Of a stretch of 64,000 nucleotides of DNA, positions 1 to 9,245 are shown piece by piece (the stretch's first letter is position 1; each line of letters starts with the position of its first letter). The stretch covers positions 1,037,845 through 1,101,844 of the forward strand of contig NZ_JASISQ010000001.1 in assembly GCF_030063205.1 (NCBI RefSeq), read 5' to 3'. This DNA comes from Arthrobacter antibioticus. GTDB taxonomy: Bacteria; Actinomycetota; Actinomycetes; Actinomycetales; Micrococcaceae. A program made the translations under genes and the position numbers. Under the pieces are notes generated by a model, which was not told the origin of the DNA, made no database searches, and worked only from the letters and a program-made list of their open reading frames with translations.

Positions 1-1345
1 TGTTTCCTTCAGGTAGGCCCACACCGTCGTCAGCTATGGTCACGGTCAATGCGTCATCATTTGATTCGTTCTTATACCTACGCGCGTTGAGCCACACTGT
101 CCCTTCGCGGTCCTGCAGGCCATGTTCAACAGCATTGGCCACGAGTTCATTGATGACAAGCGCCAGCGGAGTAGCGAAATCGCTGGGCAGCTCCTCAAAT
201 GCACCCTCTTTTTCAGTACGTACACGCTGTGACGGCGAAGCCACCTCCGCTGACAATCTGAACTGCCTGTCAATGAGCTCATCAAAGTCAACGTTTTGAG
301 CCAGGCCCTGAGAGAGGGTTTCGTGGACCAAGGCAATCGTTGAGACTCGACGCATGGCCTGCTCCAGGCCCTGTTTGCCTTCTTCGCTTTGCATGCGCCG
401 GGACTGCATACGCAAAAGAGCTGACACGGTCTGAAGATTATTTTTGACTCTGTGGTGGATTTCGCGGATGGTGGCGTCCTTTGACACCAGCTCCTGTTCC
501 CTGCGGCGAAGTTCAGAAACGTCGCGGCACAAAACCAAGGCGCCAAACCGCTCGGTAGCATCTCGCAACGGAATGGCGCGCAGAGAAAGACTTACTCCTC
601 GCGACTCAATCTCGGTACGCCACGGCATTCGTCCTGTGACAACCAGCGGCAACGTTTCATCCACCATTCGCCGGTCCTTAAGCAGGCCGGTGGTCACCTC
701 CGCCAGTGAACGACCTTCCAATGATTCCCCGTCACCTAGCCGACGGAAGGCTGAGACACCATTGGGGCTTGCGTACTGAACAATCCCATCAACGTCAAGA
801 CGCAGCAACCCGTCACCCACACGAGGAGCACCGCGCCTGGAACCCGTGGGCGAGGCAAAATCTGGCCACAGTCCCAAAGTGCCCATCTTCAGTAGATCGT
901 AGGCACATTGGCGGTAGGTCAATTCAAGTCTTGAGGGCATACGTGAACTGGACAGGTCCATGTGTGTGGTGATCACAGCCAGTGTGCGCCCGTTGCGGAC
1001 CATAGGGATGGCCTCAACGCGCATAGCCATGTCCGCGTGCCAGACCTTCGTTTCATGTGAGCGTTCAATGTTCTGGCTTTTCCATGCCAGCTGAACCAGC
1101 GGCTCAAGCAGCGGTTGGATCCGCTCCCCCACGAAGTCCGCATGAAACATGGTGTGGGAGGTAGAGGGGCGTACATGGGCCAAGGCCACATAGCCTTCGT
1201 GGTTGTTTGATGGGAACCATAAGACCAGGTCCGCGAAGGATAAATCAGCGATCATCTGCCAATCACCGACCAGTAAATGCAGCCATTCGGCATCACCCGG
1301 GCCCAGCCCTGAGCTATCTCTGATCATGTCGGCAAAGACTGCCAT
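1..1345 (-). CDS. PdtaS-like sensor histidine kinase (3' end outside window)
   Basis: Cytoplasmic two-component sensor kinase of the HisKA_2 class, the type that phosphorylates ANTAR-domain antiterminator regulators such as PdtaR. The translation starts MAVFADMIRDSS at an ATG at 1343-1345, with AAGGAG just upstream. It shows an N-terminal GAF-like region (about residues 10-150), a PAS-like region (about 180-280) containing VQYASPNG, a phospho-acceptor box IREIHHRVKNNLQ near residue 290, and the ATPase N-box INELVANAVEHG near 400. The sequence runs off the window inside the ATPase G-box (ADDGVGLPEG), so only the last part is missing. It lies downstream of the glutamate dehydrogenase gene on the same strand with a 101-bp gap. 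No membrane segment is visible. Family assignment is firm; the stimulus is unknown. Confidence 0.9.
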   Translation of the reverse strand, partial: MAVFADMIRDSSGLGPGDAEWLHLLVGDWQMIADLSFADLVLWFPSNNHEGYVALAHVRPSTSHTMFHADFVGERIQPLLEPLVQLAWKSQNIERSHETKVWHADMAMRVEAIPMVRNGRTLAVITTHMDLSSSRMPSRLELTYRQCAYDLLKMGTLGLWPDFASPTGSRRGAPRVGDGLLRLDVDGIVQYASPNGVSAFRRLGDGESLEGRSLAEVTTGLLKDRRMVDETLPLVVTGRMPWRTEIESRGVSLSLRAIPLRDATERFGALVLCRDVSELRRREQELVSKDATIREIHHRVKNNLQTVSALLRMQSRRMQSEEGKQGLEQAMRRVSTIALVHETLSQGLAQNVDFDELIDRQFRLSAEVASPSQRVRTEKEGAFEELPSDFATPLALVINELVANAVEHGLQDREGTVWLNARRYKNESNDDALTVTIADDGVGLPEGN

Positions 1346-1367
1346 GCTGGCTCCTTAAAGATGGGTG

Positions 1368-1397
1368 GCGGTGCCCGCTGCAGACAACAGGCACCGC
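1368..1397 (-). terminator. Weak hairpin after the glutamate dehydrogenase gene
   Basis: An 8-bp inverted repeat (GCGGTGCC / GGCACCGC) lies between the dehydrogenase stop codon and the downstream kinase start. No clear U-tract follows on the minus strand, so it may be a weak terminator or a processing hairpin. Confidence 0.25.
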
Positions 1398-1446
1398 ACA
1401 AGCGGTTGCAACCATGCAATTGCACCCGCCCACAACGAGGGCTTCT

Positions 1447-4400
1447 CTAGCGCCGCACTATTGAACGCAAGAGCCTCAATGCTACAGACAAAGAAGCCAT
1501 ATCATCTTGTTCAAGCTCGTTTACCTCCGCAAACATCCGAACGGCACGGGCCAACTGTTCCTCATTGGCTTTCTCCCACACCTCAATTCGCTCCGACGTG
1601 GACATACCCTTTTCGGTGCTTTCCATGACATTGCGTGTCATGTCTGCAGTTGTCGCATATAGATCATCACGCAGTGCCGCACGAGCCAGCGCTTGCCACC
1701 TATCATTGCGCGGAAGCGCCGTGATGCGTTCAAGCAAGGCATCCACTCCGTAGCGGTTGTACAGGGCGTAGTAGACACTGGCCACGTTTTCCTGCGGTTC
1801 GGATAGCGCCTCACTCACCTTTGCCACATCCAGCAGCGGGTACGTCTCGAACAGTTCAGCCCAGCGGCTACCCAACGCATCCGGCATCTCAAAGGATGCA
1901 GCCCGGCTAGTCCACGTTGCAACCCGTTCCACGTCAACGCCTTGGAAGAAGTCGCCCATGTGCGTGCCCAAGGCACCCACAACCGGCTTGAAACGGTTGA
2001 CCAGGTCTTCAACGCTCTGCTGCCCAATGCCTTCGTTCACCAGCCACCGCACGGAGCGGTCAAGTAAGCGGCGCATATCCAGATGAACTGTGCACCACTG
2101 CTCAGTCGGGAAGGCCGGCGGCAGTTCACGCAACGCTGCATTCATCGAGGCGAAGTCAAAGATTTCATGCAGCGCAACAAAGGCCTTGGCTACTACAAGC
2201 TCATTGGCTGAGGACTCCTCCATGACACGGAAGGCAAAAGTGATGCCACCAACATTGACCATGTCGTTTGCCACTACCGTTGCAATAATCTCCTTGCGCA
2301 GCGGATGGGTGTCCAGCTCCGCGTCAAAGCGCTCGGCTACTGCTGCTGGGAAATAACGACGCAGCGTTGATTTGAACCAAGGGTCATTGGCGAGGTCACT
2401 ATCACTAAGAGCCGTTGCCAGTTCCATCTTGGCGTAGGCGAGCAGGACTGCCAGCTCAGGGGAGGTTAGTCCCTGCCCGGCGCTCAAGCGCTCCTGCAAC
2501 TCTGCGTTGCTTGGTAGCGCCTCAAGTTCACGGTTCAAGTCGGCATGTTCTTCCAACCAGTCCATGAATCGTTCGTAGCTGGGGCTCCATTCAACAACAC
2601 GCTGGCGGTCGTTGAGCAACAAAATATTCTGCGCGATGTTATCTTCCAGAACCAGATGTCCAATTTCATCGGTCATGGACATGAGGAACTCGGTGCGCTC
2701 AGCGGGATCCAGCTTTCCTGCCGCTACCATCCGGTCAACAAAGATCTTGATGTTCACTTCATGGTCTGAACAGTCAACCCCGGCCGAGTTATCGATGGCA
2801 TCAGTGTTTAGGATGACCCCGTGAAGGGCTGCCTCTACGCGGCCGTGCTGGGTCATGCCAAGGTTTCCACCTTCACCGATGATCTTCACACGCAGGTCGG
2901 CGCCGTCAACACGGATAGCGTCATTGGTTTTATCTCCCACTGACACATGGCTTTCAGTGCTTGCCTTGATGTAGGTGCCGATGCCGCCGTTGTACAGCAG
3001 ATCAGTGGGTGCCAGGAGCACTGCGCGAAGCAACTCTGGTGGGCTGAGTTTCACAGTTCCCTCGGGTAGTCCAAGAGAGGCGCACACTTCAGGGGAAATG
3101 GGGATTGACTTGAGCGTGCGTGAGTAAACGCCGCCACCTGCACTGATGAGGTCCTTGTTGTAGTCCTGCCACGATGAACGCGGCAAGTTATACAACCGCT
3201 GACGCTCGTCAAAGGAAGCACCCGCTGCAGGGGTGGGGTCAAGGAAAATGTCTCTGTGGTCAAAGGCCGCAACCAAGCGTACGTGACGGGTGCGAAGCAG
3301 ACCGTTGCCAAACACGTCTCCTGACATGTCCCCCACGCCAACTGCCGTGAACTCCTGAGTTTGGGTGTCCAGATCGAACTCGCTAAAGTGGCGTTTCACC
3401 GATTCCCACGCACCGCGAGCGGTGATGCCCATGGCCTTATGGTCATAACCAACGGAGCCGCCCGAGGCGAACGCGTCGCCAAGCCAGAAGTTGTAATCTG
3501 CAGAGATGGCGTTCGCAGTATCGGAGAACGAGGCCGTTCCCTTATCTGCCGCTACCACCATGTAGATGTCATCCTCGTCGTGGCGGACCACGTTTTCCGG
3601 GGGAACAACCACTTCGCCCTCGGCGGTGACAACCAAGTTATCGGTGACGTCAAGTAACCCGCGGATGAATGTCTTGTAGCTTTCCTTGCCCTCTGTTATC
3701 CAGGCCCCACGATCAACAGCTGGGTTGGGGAGCGCCTTGGCAAAGAAGCCTCCCTTAGCTCCGGTGGGAACAATGACAGCATTCTTCACTGTCTGTGCTT
3801 TCACTAGCCCCAGTACTTCCGTGCGGAAGTCTTCCCGACGATCTGACCAGCGCAGCCCGCCACGGGCAACCTTGCCAAAGCGCAAGTGTGTACCTTCCAC
3901 GCGAGGTGAGTAAACCCAGATTTCAAACATGGGCCGTGGTGCCGGCAGTCCTTCGATGGCTGACGGGTCAAATTTGATGCTCAGGTAGTCGCGGTCGCGG
4001 TAGTAGTTGGTCCGCAGCGTTGAATCAACAAGGTTGGCAAAGGTCCGCAGAACCCTGTCCGCATCCAGGGTAGGAACGCTTTCCAGCGCTTCGTCCAGGC
4101 GGCCATGAACTTCGGCCTGCAACGCGGAGCGATCAGCGTCCTCAACAGCGGGGTCGAAACGTGCCTCAAATAGTTCAACGAGCGCACGAGTGACGGCCAC
4201 GTTGTGCAATAAGGTGTCAGCAATGAATCCATAGGAGTTGGTATTGCCCATTTGGCGCAGGTACTTGGCGTATGCGCGCAGGATGACGACTTGGCGCCAG
4301 TGCATCCCCTCCGTGAGAACCAGGCGGTCAAAGTTATCCGACTCGCTCAGTCCTGTGATGGCTGCGGCGAAGGCCTGCGTGAGCAGTCCTGCCGTGGCTA

Positions 4401-6315
4401 TTGGATCAACACCGGCAGGGTATTTCAGGCCCAGGTCGTAGAGGAAGAAATCGCGTTTATCCGCGGTTTCAACTTCGAAGGGCCGCTCTTCAAGGACTTC
4501 AATGCCAAGGTTGTGGAAGAACGGCAGGATTTTGCTGAGACTTTTCGGATGAGCCATATATAACTTGACTCGAGCGTCCTCGTCCAGACCAGTCCCGGCA
4601 GGCAGGTAAACATGCATGCCCGGTGCGCACTTTTCCGGGGCTAGGCCGGCTTCAATGGCGCTCTTGTACTGGGCGTCAAAGTTCTCAAAGCGAGTGATGT
4701 CAACTAATGCATCCTCGACCTCAAAATCGACCCTGTAGCTTGGCGGAAATGCTTCGGACCACTTCTCGACCAAGCGTTCGGCGACCTCGAGATGCTCGGA
4801 ATCACGCAGTACCTTGGCAATGCCTTCGGGCCATGACCGGGCTGCACGAACCAGGCGCTGTTCCAGCTCGGCTACGTGAAGATCGGCCGGAACCCTGTAG
4901 TCCTTGGACAGACGGATACGGAAGAACAAGCGGGCTAGTGCCGATTCACTCATACGAGCTTCAAAGTCGATCGAACTGGCGTTGAAGGTGCGGGTGAGCT
5001 CCTCCTCAATCCGGTGGCGCACAGCTGTTGTGTAGCGGTCACGAGGAATGTACACCAAAGCGGACATAAAGCGCCCGTAGATATCGGGACGCAGGAACAA
5101 CCTTGTGCGACGGCGTTCGGCCAGCCGCAGGATGCCGTTGGCAATCTCGATCAGGTCAGCAACCTCAATTTGGAACAGCTCATCGCGCGGGTAGGTCTCA
5201 AGAACTGCAAACAGGTCCTTGCCCGAGTGTGAGTTGGGCGGGAACCCAAAGTGACGCAAAACGGCGTCGACTTTTTCTCGCACAACAGGGATGTTGCGTA
5301 CCGAACCGGTGTAAACGGCTGAGGAGAAGAGCCCAATAAAGCGTTGCTCGCCATTGACATTGCCTTGGGAGTCAAAGGACTTAACTCCAATGTAATCAAG
5401 GTAGGCACCGCGATGCACTGTGGAGCGAGAGTTGGCCTTGGTGATAACCAGCACGCGCTTCTCACGCGCCTTGCGTCGACCAGTGGTTGTTAGGTGCTGG
5501 ACTGTGGGGTGACTCGAACCGTCGCGCAGGAGCCCTAGGCCGCTTCCTTCACGGTTGACCAACACGTCTTCGCCGTCTCGCTTATCCAGGTCGTATTCAC
5601 GGTAACCAAGAAAGGTGAAGTTATCTGCCTCCATCCAATGCAGGAGATCTTCGGCTTCACGGAGGTCCACCAGGGACTCTCCGGCCAAGGCGGTGGCCAA
5701 AATTTCGGCTCGGCTCAGAGCCTTCTCTCGCATGGCCGGCCAGTCTTCAACGGCGGCGCGGACGTTTGCTAGTACCTTCTCGAGTCCGGCAAGAAGTTCC
5801 TCCTTGGCGGGCTCGCTGATCTTGGAAATTTCAACGGCAATCCAAGATTCTAGGAAAGCACTATTGTCACCGTCTCCAAGGAGGTGGGAGATGTTTGGCA
5901 TCGCAGAGGTATCGCCGCTGGCAACTCCCGCGTGGGAAGGAACTTTTGTTACAGAGGTAAGCTCATTGCTTCCCTTATCGCGGGCAACGACAAAGACAGG
6001 GTGAGTCACGAGGTGGATGGCAAGTTTCTGTCGCAAGAGTTCTGCGCTGACGGAGTCAACAAGGAACGGCATGTCATCGGTGATGATATAAACAACGCTG
6101 GCATCCGGTTCATCGTGGATGAGGACCTTAGCCTGGCCTGACGTGCGCTTGGCTGCGAGCTCCTGGTGGGCAAACGCCCGTGCGCTGAGGAGTTCGGGAT
6201 CGTAGCGAGCAGCATCCTCATCGGATAGTTGCACAAAGTAGTCATTCAGGAACGACTGGCCACCATAACGGCTCTGGTCCCGTACAGGTTGATGGCTGGG
6301 TGAGTGCAATGACAT
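1447..6315 (-). CDS. gdh: NAD-specific glutamate dehydrogenase, 180-kDa class
   Basis: Catalyses NAD-dependent oxidative deamination of glutamate to 2-oxoglutarate and ammonia. At 1622 residues it matches the large L_180 class known from Streptomyces and Mycobacterium, not the 450-residue enzymes. The long N-terminal half is regulatory and ACT-like. The catalytic core near residues 815-865 has GLRWSDRREDFRTEVLGL followed by PTGAKGGFF, and a Rossmann-type segment VKIIGEGGNLG lies near 1140-1190. The start is an ATG at 6313-6315 with GGAGG about 10 nt upstream. The gene follows the CpaE-like gene by 57 bp and precedes the sensor kinase, so co-transcription is possible. In mycobacteria this enzyme class is controlled by GarA; no garA is in this window. 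Confidence 0.95.
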   Translation of the reverse strand: MSLHSPSHQPVRDQSRYGGQSFLNDYFVQLSDEDAARYDPELLSARAFAHQELAAKRTSGQAKVLIHDEPDASVVYIITDDMPFLVDSVSAELLRQKLAIHLVTHPVFVVARDKGSNELTSVTKVPSHAGVASGDTSAMPNISHLLGDGDNSAFLESWIAVEISKISEPAKEELLAGLEKVLANVRAAVEDWPAMREKALSRAEILATALAGESLVDLREAEDLLHWMEADNFTFLGYREYDLDKRDGEDVLVNREGSGLGLLRDGSSHPTVQHLTTTGRRKAREKRVLVITKANSRSTVHRGAYLDYIGVKSFDSQGNVNGEQRFIGLFSSAVYTGSVRNIPVVREKVDAVLRHFGFPPNSHSGKDLFAVLETYPRDELFQIEVADLIEIANGILRLAERRRTRLFLRPDIYGRFMSALVYIPRDRYTTAVRHRIEEELTRTFNASSIDFEARMSESALARLFFRIRLSKDYRVPADLHVAELEQRLVRAARSWPEGIAKVLRDSEHLEVAERLVEKWSEAFPPSYRVDFEVEDALVDITRFENFDAQYKSAIEAGLAPEKCAPGMHVYLPAGTGLDEDARVKLYMAHPKSLSKILPFFHNLGIEVLEERPFEVETADKRDFFLYDLGLKYPAGVDPIATAGLLTQAFAAAITGLSESDNFDRLVLTEGMHWRQVVILRAYAKYLRQMGNTNSYGFIADTLLHNVAVTRALVELFEARFDPAVEDADRSALQAEVHGRLDEALESVPTLDADRVLRTFANLVDSTLRTNYYRDRDYLSIKFDPSAIEGLPAPRPMFEIWVYSPRVEGTHLRFGKVARGGLRWSDRREDFRTEVLGLVKAQTVKNAVIVPTGAKGGFFAKALPNPAVDRGAWITEGKESYKTFIRGLLDVTDNLVVTAEGEVVVPPENVVRHDEDDIYMVVAADKGTASFSDTANAISADYNFWLGDAFASGGSVGYDHKAMGITARGAWESVKRHFSEFDLDTQTQEFTAVGVGDMSGDVFGNGLLRTRHVRLVAAFDHRDIFLDPTPAAGASFDERQRLYNLPRSSWQDYNKDLISAGGGVYSRTLKSIPISPEVCASLGLPEGTVKLSPPELLRAVLLAPTDLLYNGGIGTYIKASTESHVSVGDKTNDAIRVDGADLRVKIIGEGGNLGMTQHGRVEAALHGVILNTDAIDNSAGVDCSDHEVNIKIFVDRMVAAGKLDPAERTEFLMSMTDEIGHLVLEDNIAQNILLLNDRQRVVEWSPSYERFMDWLEEHADLNRELEALPSNAELQERLSAGQGLTSPELAVLLAYAKMELATALSDSDLANDPWFKSTLRRYFPAAVAERFDAELDTHPLRKEIIATVVANDMVNVGGITFAFRVMEESSANELVVAKAFVALHEIFDFASMNAALRELPPAFPTEQWCTVHLDMRRLLDRSVRWLVNEGIGQQSVEDLVNRFKPVVGALGTHMGDFFQGVDVERVATWTSRAASFEMPDALGSRWAELFETYPLLDVAKVSEALSEPQENVASVYYALYNRYGVDALLERITALPRNDRWQALARAALRDDLYATTADMTRNVMESTEKGMSTSERIEVWEKANEEQLARAVRMFAEVNELEQDDMASLSVALRLLRSIVRR

Positions 6316-6372
6316 GAATTAACGCCTCCGTGAAAGAGTTAAGACCGCCTCTTTGCGATCCTCCCACTGAGC

Positions 6373-7965
6373 CTAGCCCTGATATTCAACCCTTGCTGTG
6401 GCTTTTGCTACAGCAATTTTCAACATTCGTTGGTCAGCTGCACAATCCATGTCGGCAATGGCGAGACGCAAGGGCGCTTCTGCGGCGATCTCTTGTAAAA
6501 GACGGCCCTCAAGAAGTGCTTTGTCCGTGAGTTCAGGATCCCATGGCAGAAAATGCTTGATGCTCTGGGCTGGACCAAAACGTTCCCACGCTTGAGCCAA
6601 CGACTTCTCTGGATTCCCACCCACCGCTTTGCGCCGCACCTTATTAGCCACAACACGCACCTCAACGGCCGGATAATTTTGCGCTAGTTCGCTCAGCCCG
6701 CGGATGAGCCGCGGAATTCCAATGGGATCGCTGTTGCCCACCGCATAGACCAGATCCGCCTGCCCCAAGACCGTCAAAGTGGCCGCATTACGCCTCGGAG
6801 CCACAGTGTCATAGCTAAGCTCCTCGTCATTTTCCAGCGAGAAACCACAATCTACAATGACCAGGTCCCAGAGTTCGCAGGCCAACCTCAGAACACGAGC
6901 CACCGCTGCTGCCCGCAATTCCGGCCACCTATCAGCCCGGGTCAGCCCCGTCAGCAGTGAGAAGGTACCTCCGTGAAACACCACCTGTGTTGCCGTTTTA
7001 GCCAAGTCTGCCAGGGTCAGGCTCCCTTGGTCAGCCGCGCGGCAGGCGTGGGCGAAGGACGCGGCCTCATCCAGCAGTCCCAGGGCCGCTGCAACGCTCG
7101 CCCCGTAGCTGTCCGCATCAATCAGCATCACTTGCCGTCCCGAAGCAGCCTGTTCGGCTGCAAGGTTGATGGAGATAGTTGTCCGGCCGGGAGATCCAAT
7201 GGGACCCCACACGGCCACCAGTGTCCCAGGGCCGGAACCCTGCTCCGGCGGTCCTTGCACAATTGTTGCTTTCCGCCGCCTCAATTTGCGTTGCTTTACT
7301 TCGGTGGCGTCTCTGACTTGCTCCACAATGGCTCCACCGCGTGTGGCTCCACCGCGCGGCTCCGCACCGCCATGTCCAGGACGCAGGCGCTTGGCCGCCG
7401 AAGACTTTTTCTCTACTTTTCTTGTTTCTGCCGCGGCATTTTCCGGGCTGCCGCTTGGGACCTCGCCGGCGTGGTGAACAGCGCCGCTGGCAGGTTCAGC
7501 GTCAAGTACGGCTCCGGGTGGGGCCGTGGGGAACGGTAGCTGAGAGCCTAAATCCTGTTGGGGAGCCAGTGCGGTTACCTGTGCCGGAACAGAAAATCCC
7601 GAGTACCCGGGATGCTTACGTCCCTCAAGGGCACTGTGAACAACCGTCAGCAGTTCCTGGGCCGTGACCTGTTCGGTGACGACCGTGGCCCCTATGCTAC
7701 GCAAGCGTTGAGCCTCTTCCGATGAGAGGGCCACAGCGACAATACTGACCCCCACTGCCGTGAGCCGGTCAACAAGTGTTGCCGAAAGTTCGCTGGAGAA
7801 CGCGGCTACAACCGCTACTTGCGCCAGGCCACTTTGGCAGGCGGCAAGAAGCTCCACCAACTCTGGACAACGCCGCACTATCCGCAGCTCATGGTGCTGT
7901 TTCATCAGTTCATCAATGACGCCACCGGCTGTGTCCCCCACCGCAACCACGGTGATCACGCTCAT
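6373..7965 (-). CDS. CpaE/MinD-like ATPase with N-terminal receiver-like domain
   Basis: A 530-residue protein of the ParA/MinD/CpaE superfamily. Residues 1-130 resemble the atypical receiver domain of CpaE (TadZ). A charged, low-complexity linker follows to about 240. The ATPase domain starts with the deviant P-loop GPIGSPGRTT (about 254-263), then LIDADSYGASVAAALG and a VIVDCG Walker-B-like motif. The usual P-loop lysine is arginine here. I chose the ATG at 7963-7965, which overlaps the stop of the upstream SAF gene (ATGA); an in-frame start 21 nt upstream lacks that coupling. CpaE proteins position pilus machinery, but no tadA/cpaF, tadB/C or flp gene is in the window, so the role is open. 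Confidence 0.75.
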   Translation of the reverse strand: MSVITVVAVGDTAGGVIDELMKQHHELRIVRRCPELVELLAACQSGLAQVAVVAAFSSELSATLVDRLTAVGVSIVAVALSSEEAQRLRSIGATVVTEQVTAQELLTVVHSALEGRKHPGYSGFSVPAQVTALAPQQDLGSQLPFPTAPPGAVLDAEPASGAVHHAGEVPSGSPENAAAETRKVEKKSSAAKRLRPGHGGAEPRGGATRGGAIVEQVRDATEVKQRKLRRRKATIVQGPPEQGSGPGTLVAVWGPIGSPGRTTISINLAAEQAASGRQVMLIDADSYGASVAAALGLLDEAASFAHACRAADQGSLTLADLAKTATQVVFHGGTFSLLTGLTRADRWPELRAAAVARVLRLACELWDLVIVDCGFSLENDEELSYDTVAPRRNAATLTVLGQADLVYAVGNSDPIGIPRLIRGLSELAQNYPAVEVRVVANKVRRKAVGGNPEKSLAQAWERFGPAQSIKHFLPWDPELTDKALLEGRLLQEIAAEAPLRLAIADMDCAADQRMLKIAVAKATARVEYQG

Positions 7966-8603
7966 GGGGCAGCCCCAGGATTCCATACCACTGCAACTTT
8001 GGCTTTATTGGCTACCGCCCCCAGAAATTTAGGCATCTGCACATCCGTGACGAGCACCATCAGTTGCATGTTCTTACCGGATCCCAACGAGGAAGATGAA
8101 ACGTTTAGGGCGGCAACCTCCGCACCGGGCAGCATGAGCACCGGCGGCTGGTAGCCGTTTCTTTCATCCGGTAAAGCAACCCAAACGTCCACGCGGGAAC
8201 CAACAACCACTTCCTTGGGCAATGGCTCATCGATTGTGACTGAGGCGGGCTTGCGGTCAAGTGCGTCTGTGTTCCCAATGCTGGAGCGGGAAACAAGTTC
8301 GCCCTTGGGCACCATGCGGATGGCTACGGCGCCCTGGTCAAGTACTTCGTTGGGGTCAAGATACTTACCATCTGCGTCACCGAGCTGAACCTGCACAATG
8401 GTCAGCGACTCTGCCGTGACTTTTTGTCCCACAACCAGGACGTCTGTGGCCACGTAAGCCGGCACTGTCTTTCCTGCGCTCGTGACCAACGCCACCACTG
8501 ACACCACGGAGGCCAGGACCAGCAGGATACCGATCATCAGTCGCGGATCTTTCCAGGACGGCTTGGTCAATCGAGCGGACGAGCTCTGCGTCTCCATAGC
8601 CAT
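7962..8603 (-). CDS. SAF-domain (CpaB/RcpC-like) membrane-anchored protein
   Basis: A 213-residue protein with a short cytoplasmic N-terminus, one transmembrane segment (about residues 23-42) and an extracytoplasmic SAF fold (about 48-110, with VPAYVATDVLVVGQKV and the conserved VPKGELV). CpaB/RcpC proteins of this type belong to Tad pilus assembly and resemble antifreeze/flagellar FlgA domains. I chose the ATG at 8601-8603, preceded by GTGGAGAG. In-frame TTG (8655-8657) and GTG starts upstream lack a ribosome site and run into a tandem repeat. It is translationally coupled to the CpaE-like ATPase (4-bp overlap), so the two proteins probably act together. Family is clear; function is inferred. 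Confidence 0.7.
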   Translation of the reverse strand: MAMETQSSSARLTKPSWKDPRLMIGILLVLASVVSVVALVTSAGKTVPAYVATDVLVVGQKVTAESLTIVQVQLGDADGKYLDPNEVLDQGAVAIRMVPKGELVSRSSIGNTDALDRKPASVTIDEPLPKEVVVGSRVDVWVALPDERNGYQPPVLMLPGAEVAALNVSSSSLGSGKNMQLMVLVTDVQMPKFLGAVANKAKVAVVWNPGAAP

Positions 8604-8919
8604 CGACTCTCCACTTGAGGAACCCGTCGTCACGTTGTGCCTACCCGGCCGGTTCAAGACCGACGGTTCAAGACCGCCATTTCAGGACCGCCATTTTCAC
8701 ATCAAATGTGGGCAGCCACGTGAGCACTACTGCCGTTTACTATTTGTACCGCCGATCAGCTCGCGTAGATAGCCCCTGTGCTGAAATGTTCTGCTTCTGT
8801 GGATAAAGCAGTGGCATGGAGCTAGTTTTTCCGTACCTCCCCCAAGTACATAACGACTGATTTGATGTCTATTAGCGTCGAACCTCGTCAAATAAGGTCA
8901 AAAGGTGGACAATGGTTCC
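8604..8919. other. Divergent intergenic region
   Basis: About 316 bp between the SAF gene (minus) and the small HTH gene (plus). It must contain both promoters. It holds a 14-bp tandem repeat at 8651-8692 and an AAATAAGGTCAAAA motif at 8890-8903, which recurs in front of the LysM gene. No ORF or RNA gene is recognised. Confidence 0.6.
8651..8692. repeat. 14-bp tandem repeat, three units
   Basis: Three adjacent units: GGTTCAAGACCGAC, GGTTCAAGACCGCC and ATTTCAGGACCGCC. They lie just upstream of the chosen SAF gene start, in its leader. Confidence 0.8.
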
Positions 8920-9138
8920 ATGCCCCGATTCCTAACACTGGCCGACGTTGCCGAACAGCTGCAAATCTCGGCCGCTGCATGCTACGCACTCGTGCACAGC
9001 GGTGAACTACCGGCCTTCCAGATAGGTGGCCGCGGACAATGGCGCGTGGATGAAGCAAAATTTGAGCAGTTTATTGACGATCGCCATGCCGCCGCCCGTG
9101 ACATGCTGGCGGCTGATAGTCCGCCACGAACCAGCTAA
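8920..9138 (+). CDS. Small excisionase-type helix-turn-helix DNA-binding protein
   Basis: A 72-residue protein consisting almost entirely of a MerR/excisionase-type winged helix: FLTLADVAEQLQISAAACYA (HTH), then GELPAFQIGGRGQWRV (wing) and a short helix. It resembles the BldC-like small regulators widespread in actinobacteria. Two starts are possible: the ATG at 8920, giving MPRFLTL as in relatives, or a GTG at 8905 lying inside the AAGGTGG sequence. I prefer the ATG. It is divergent from the SAF/CpaE pair and convergent with the unknown gene at 9246-9806. It is a chromosomal regulator, not evidence of a phage: no integrase is nearby. Confidence 0.75.
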   Translation: MPRFLTLADVAEQLQISAAACYALVHSGELPAFQIGGRGQWRVDEAKFEQFIDDRHAAARDMLAADSPPRTS

Positions 9139-9195
9139 ATCCCACAGCTAGTGTGCTCTTCGAGCGAGGTCAGGCGCTCTCCGGTGGTATCACAG

Positions 9196-9218
9196 GCCAC
9201 ACGACAAGCCACACGACA
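9196..9218. repeat. 12-bp-period direct repeat in a convergent spacer
   Basis: GCCACACGACA occurs at 9196-9206 and again at 9208-9218, between the convergent HTH gene and the unknown gene. No convincing terminator hairpin is seen in this spacer. Confidence 0.6.
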
Positions 9219-9245
9219 TGGCCGGTGAGTGCATTGAGTGGGAAC

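Noticed and set aside
8920..9138. Excisionase-like protein considered as a prophage remnant.
   Set aside because: No integrase, attachment-site repeats or other phage genes are nearby, and the neighbours form a housekeeping secA-linked group.
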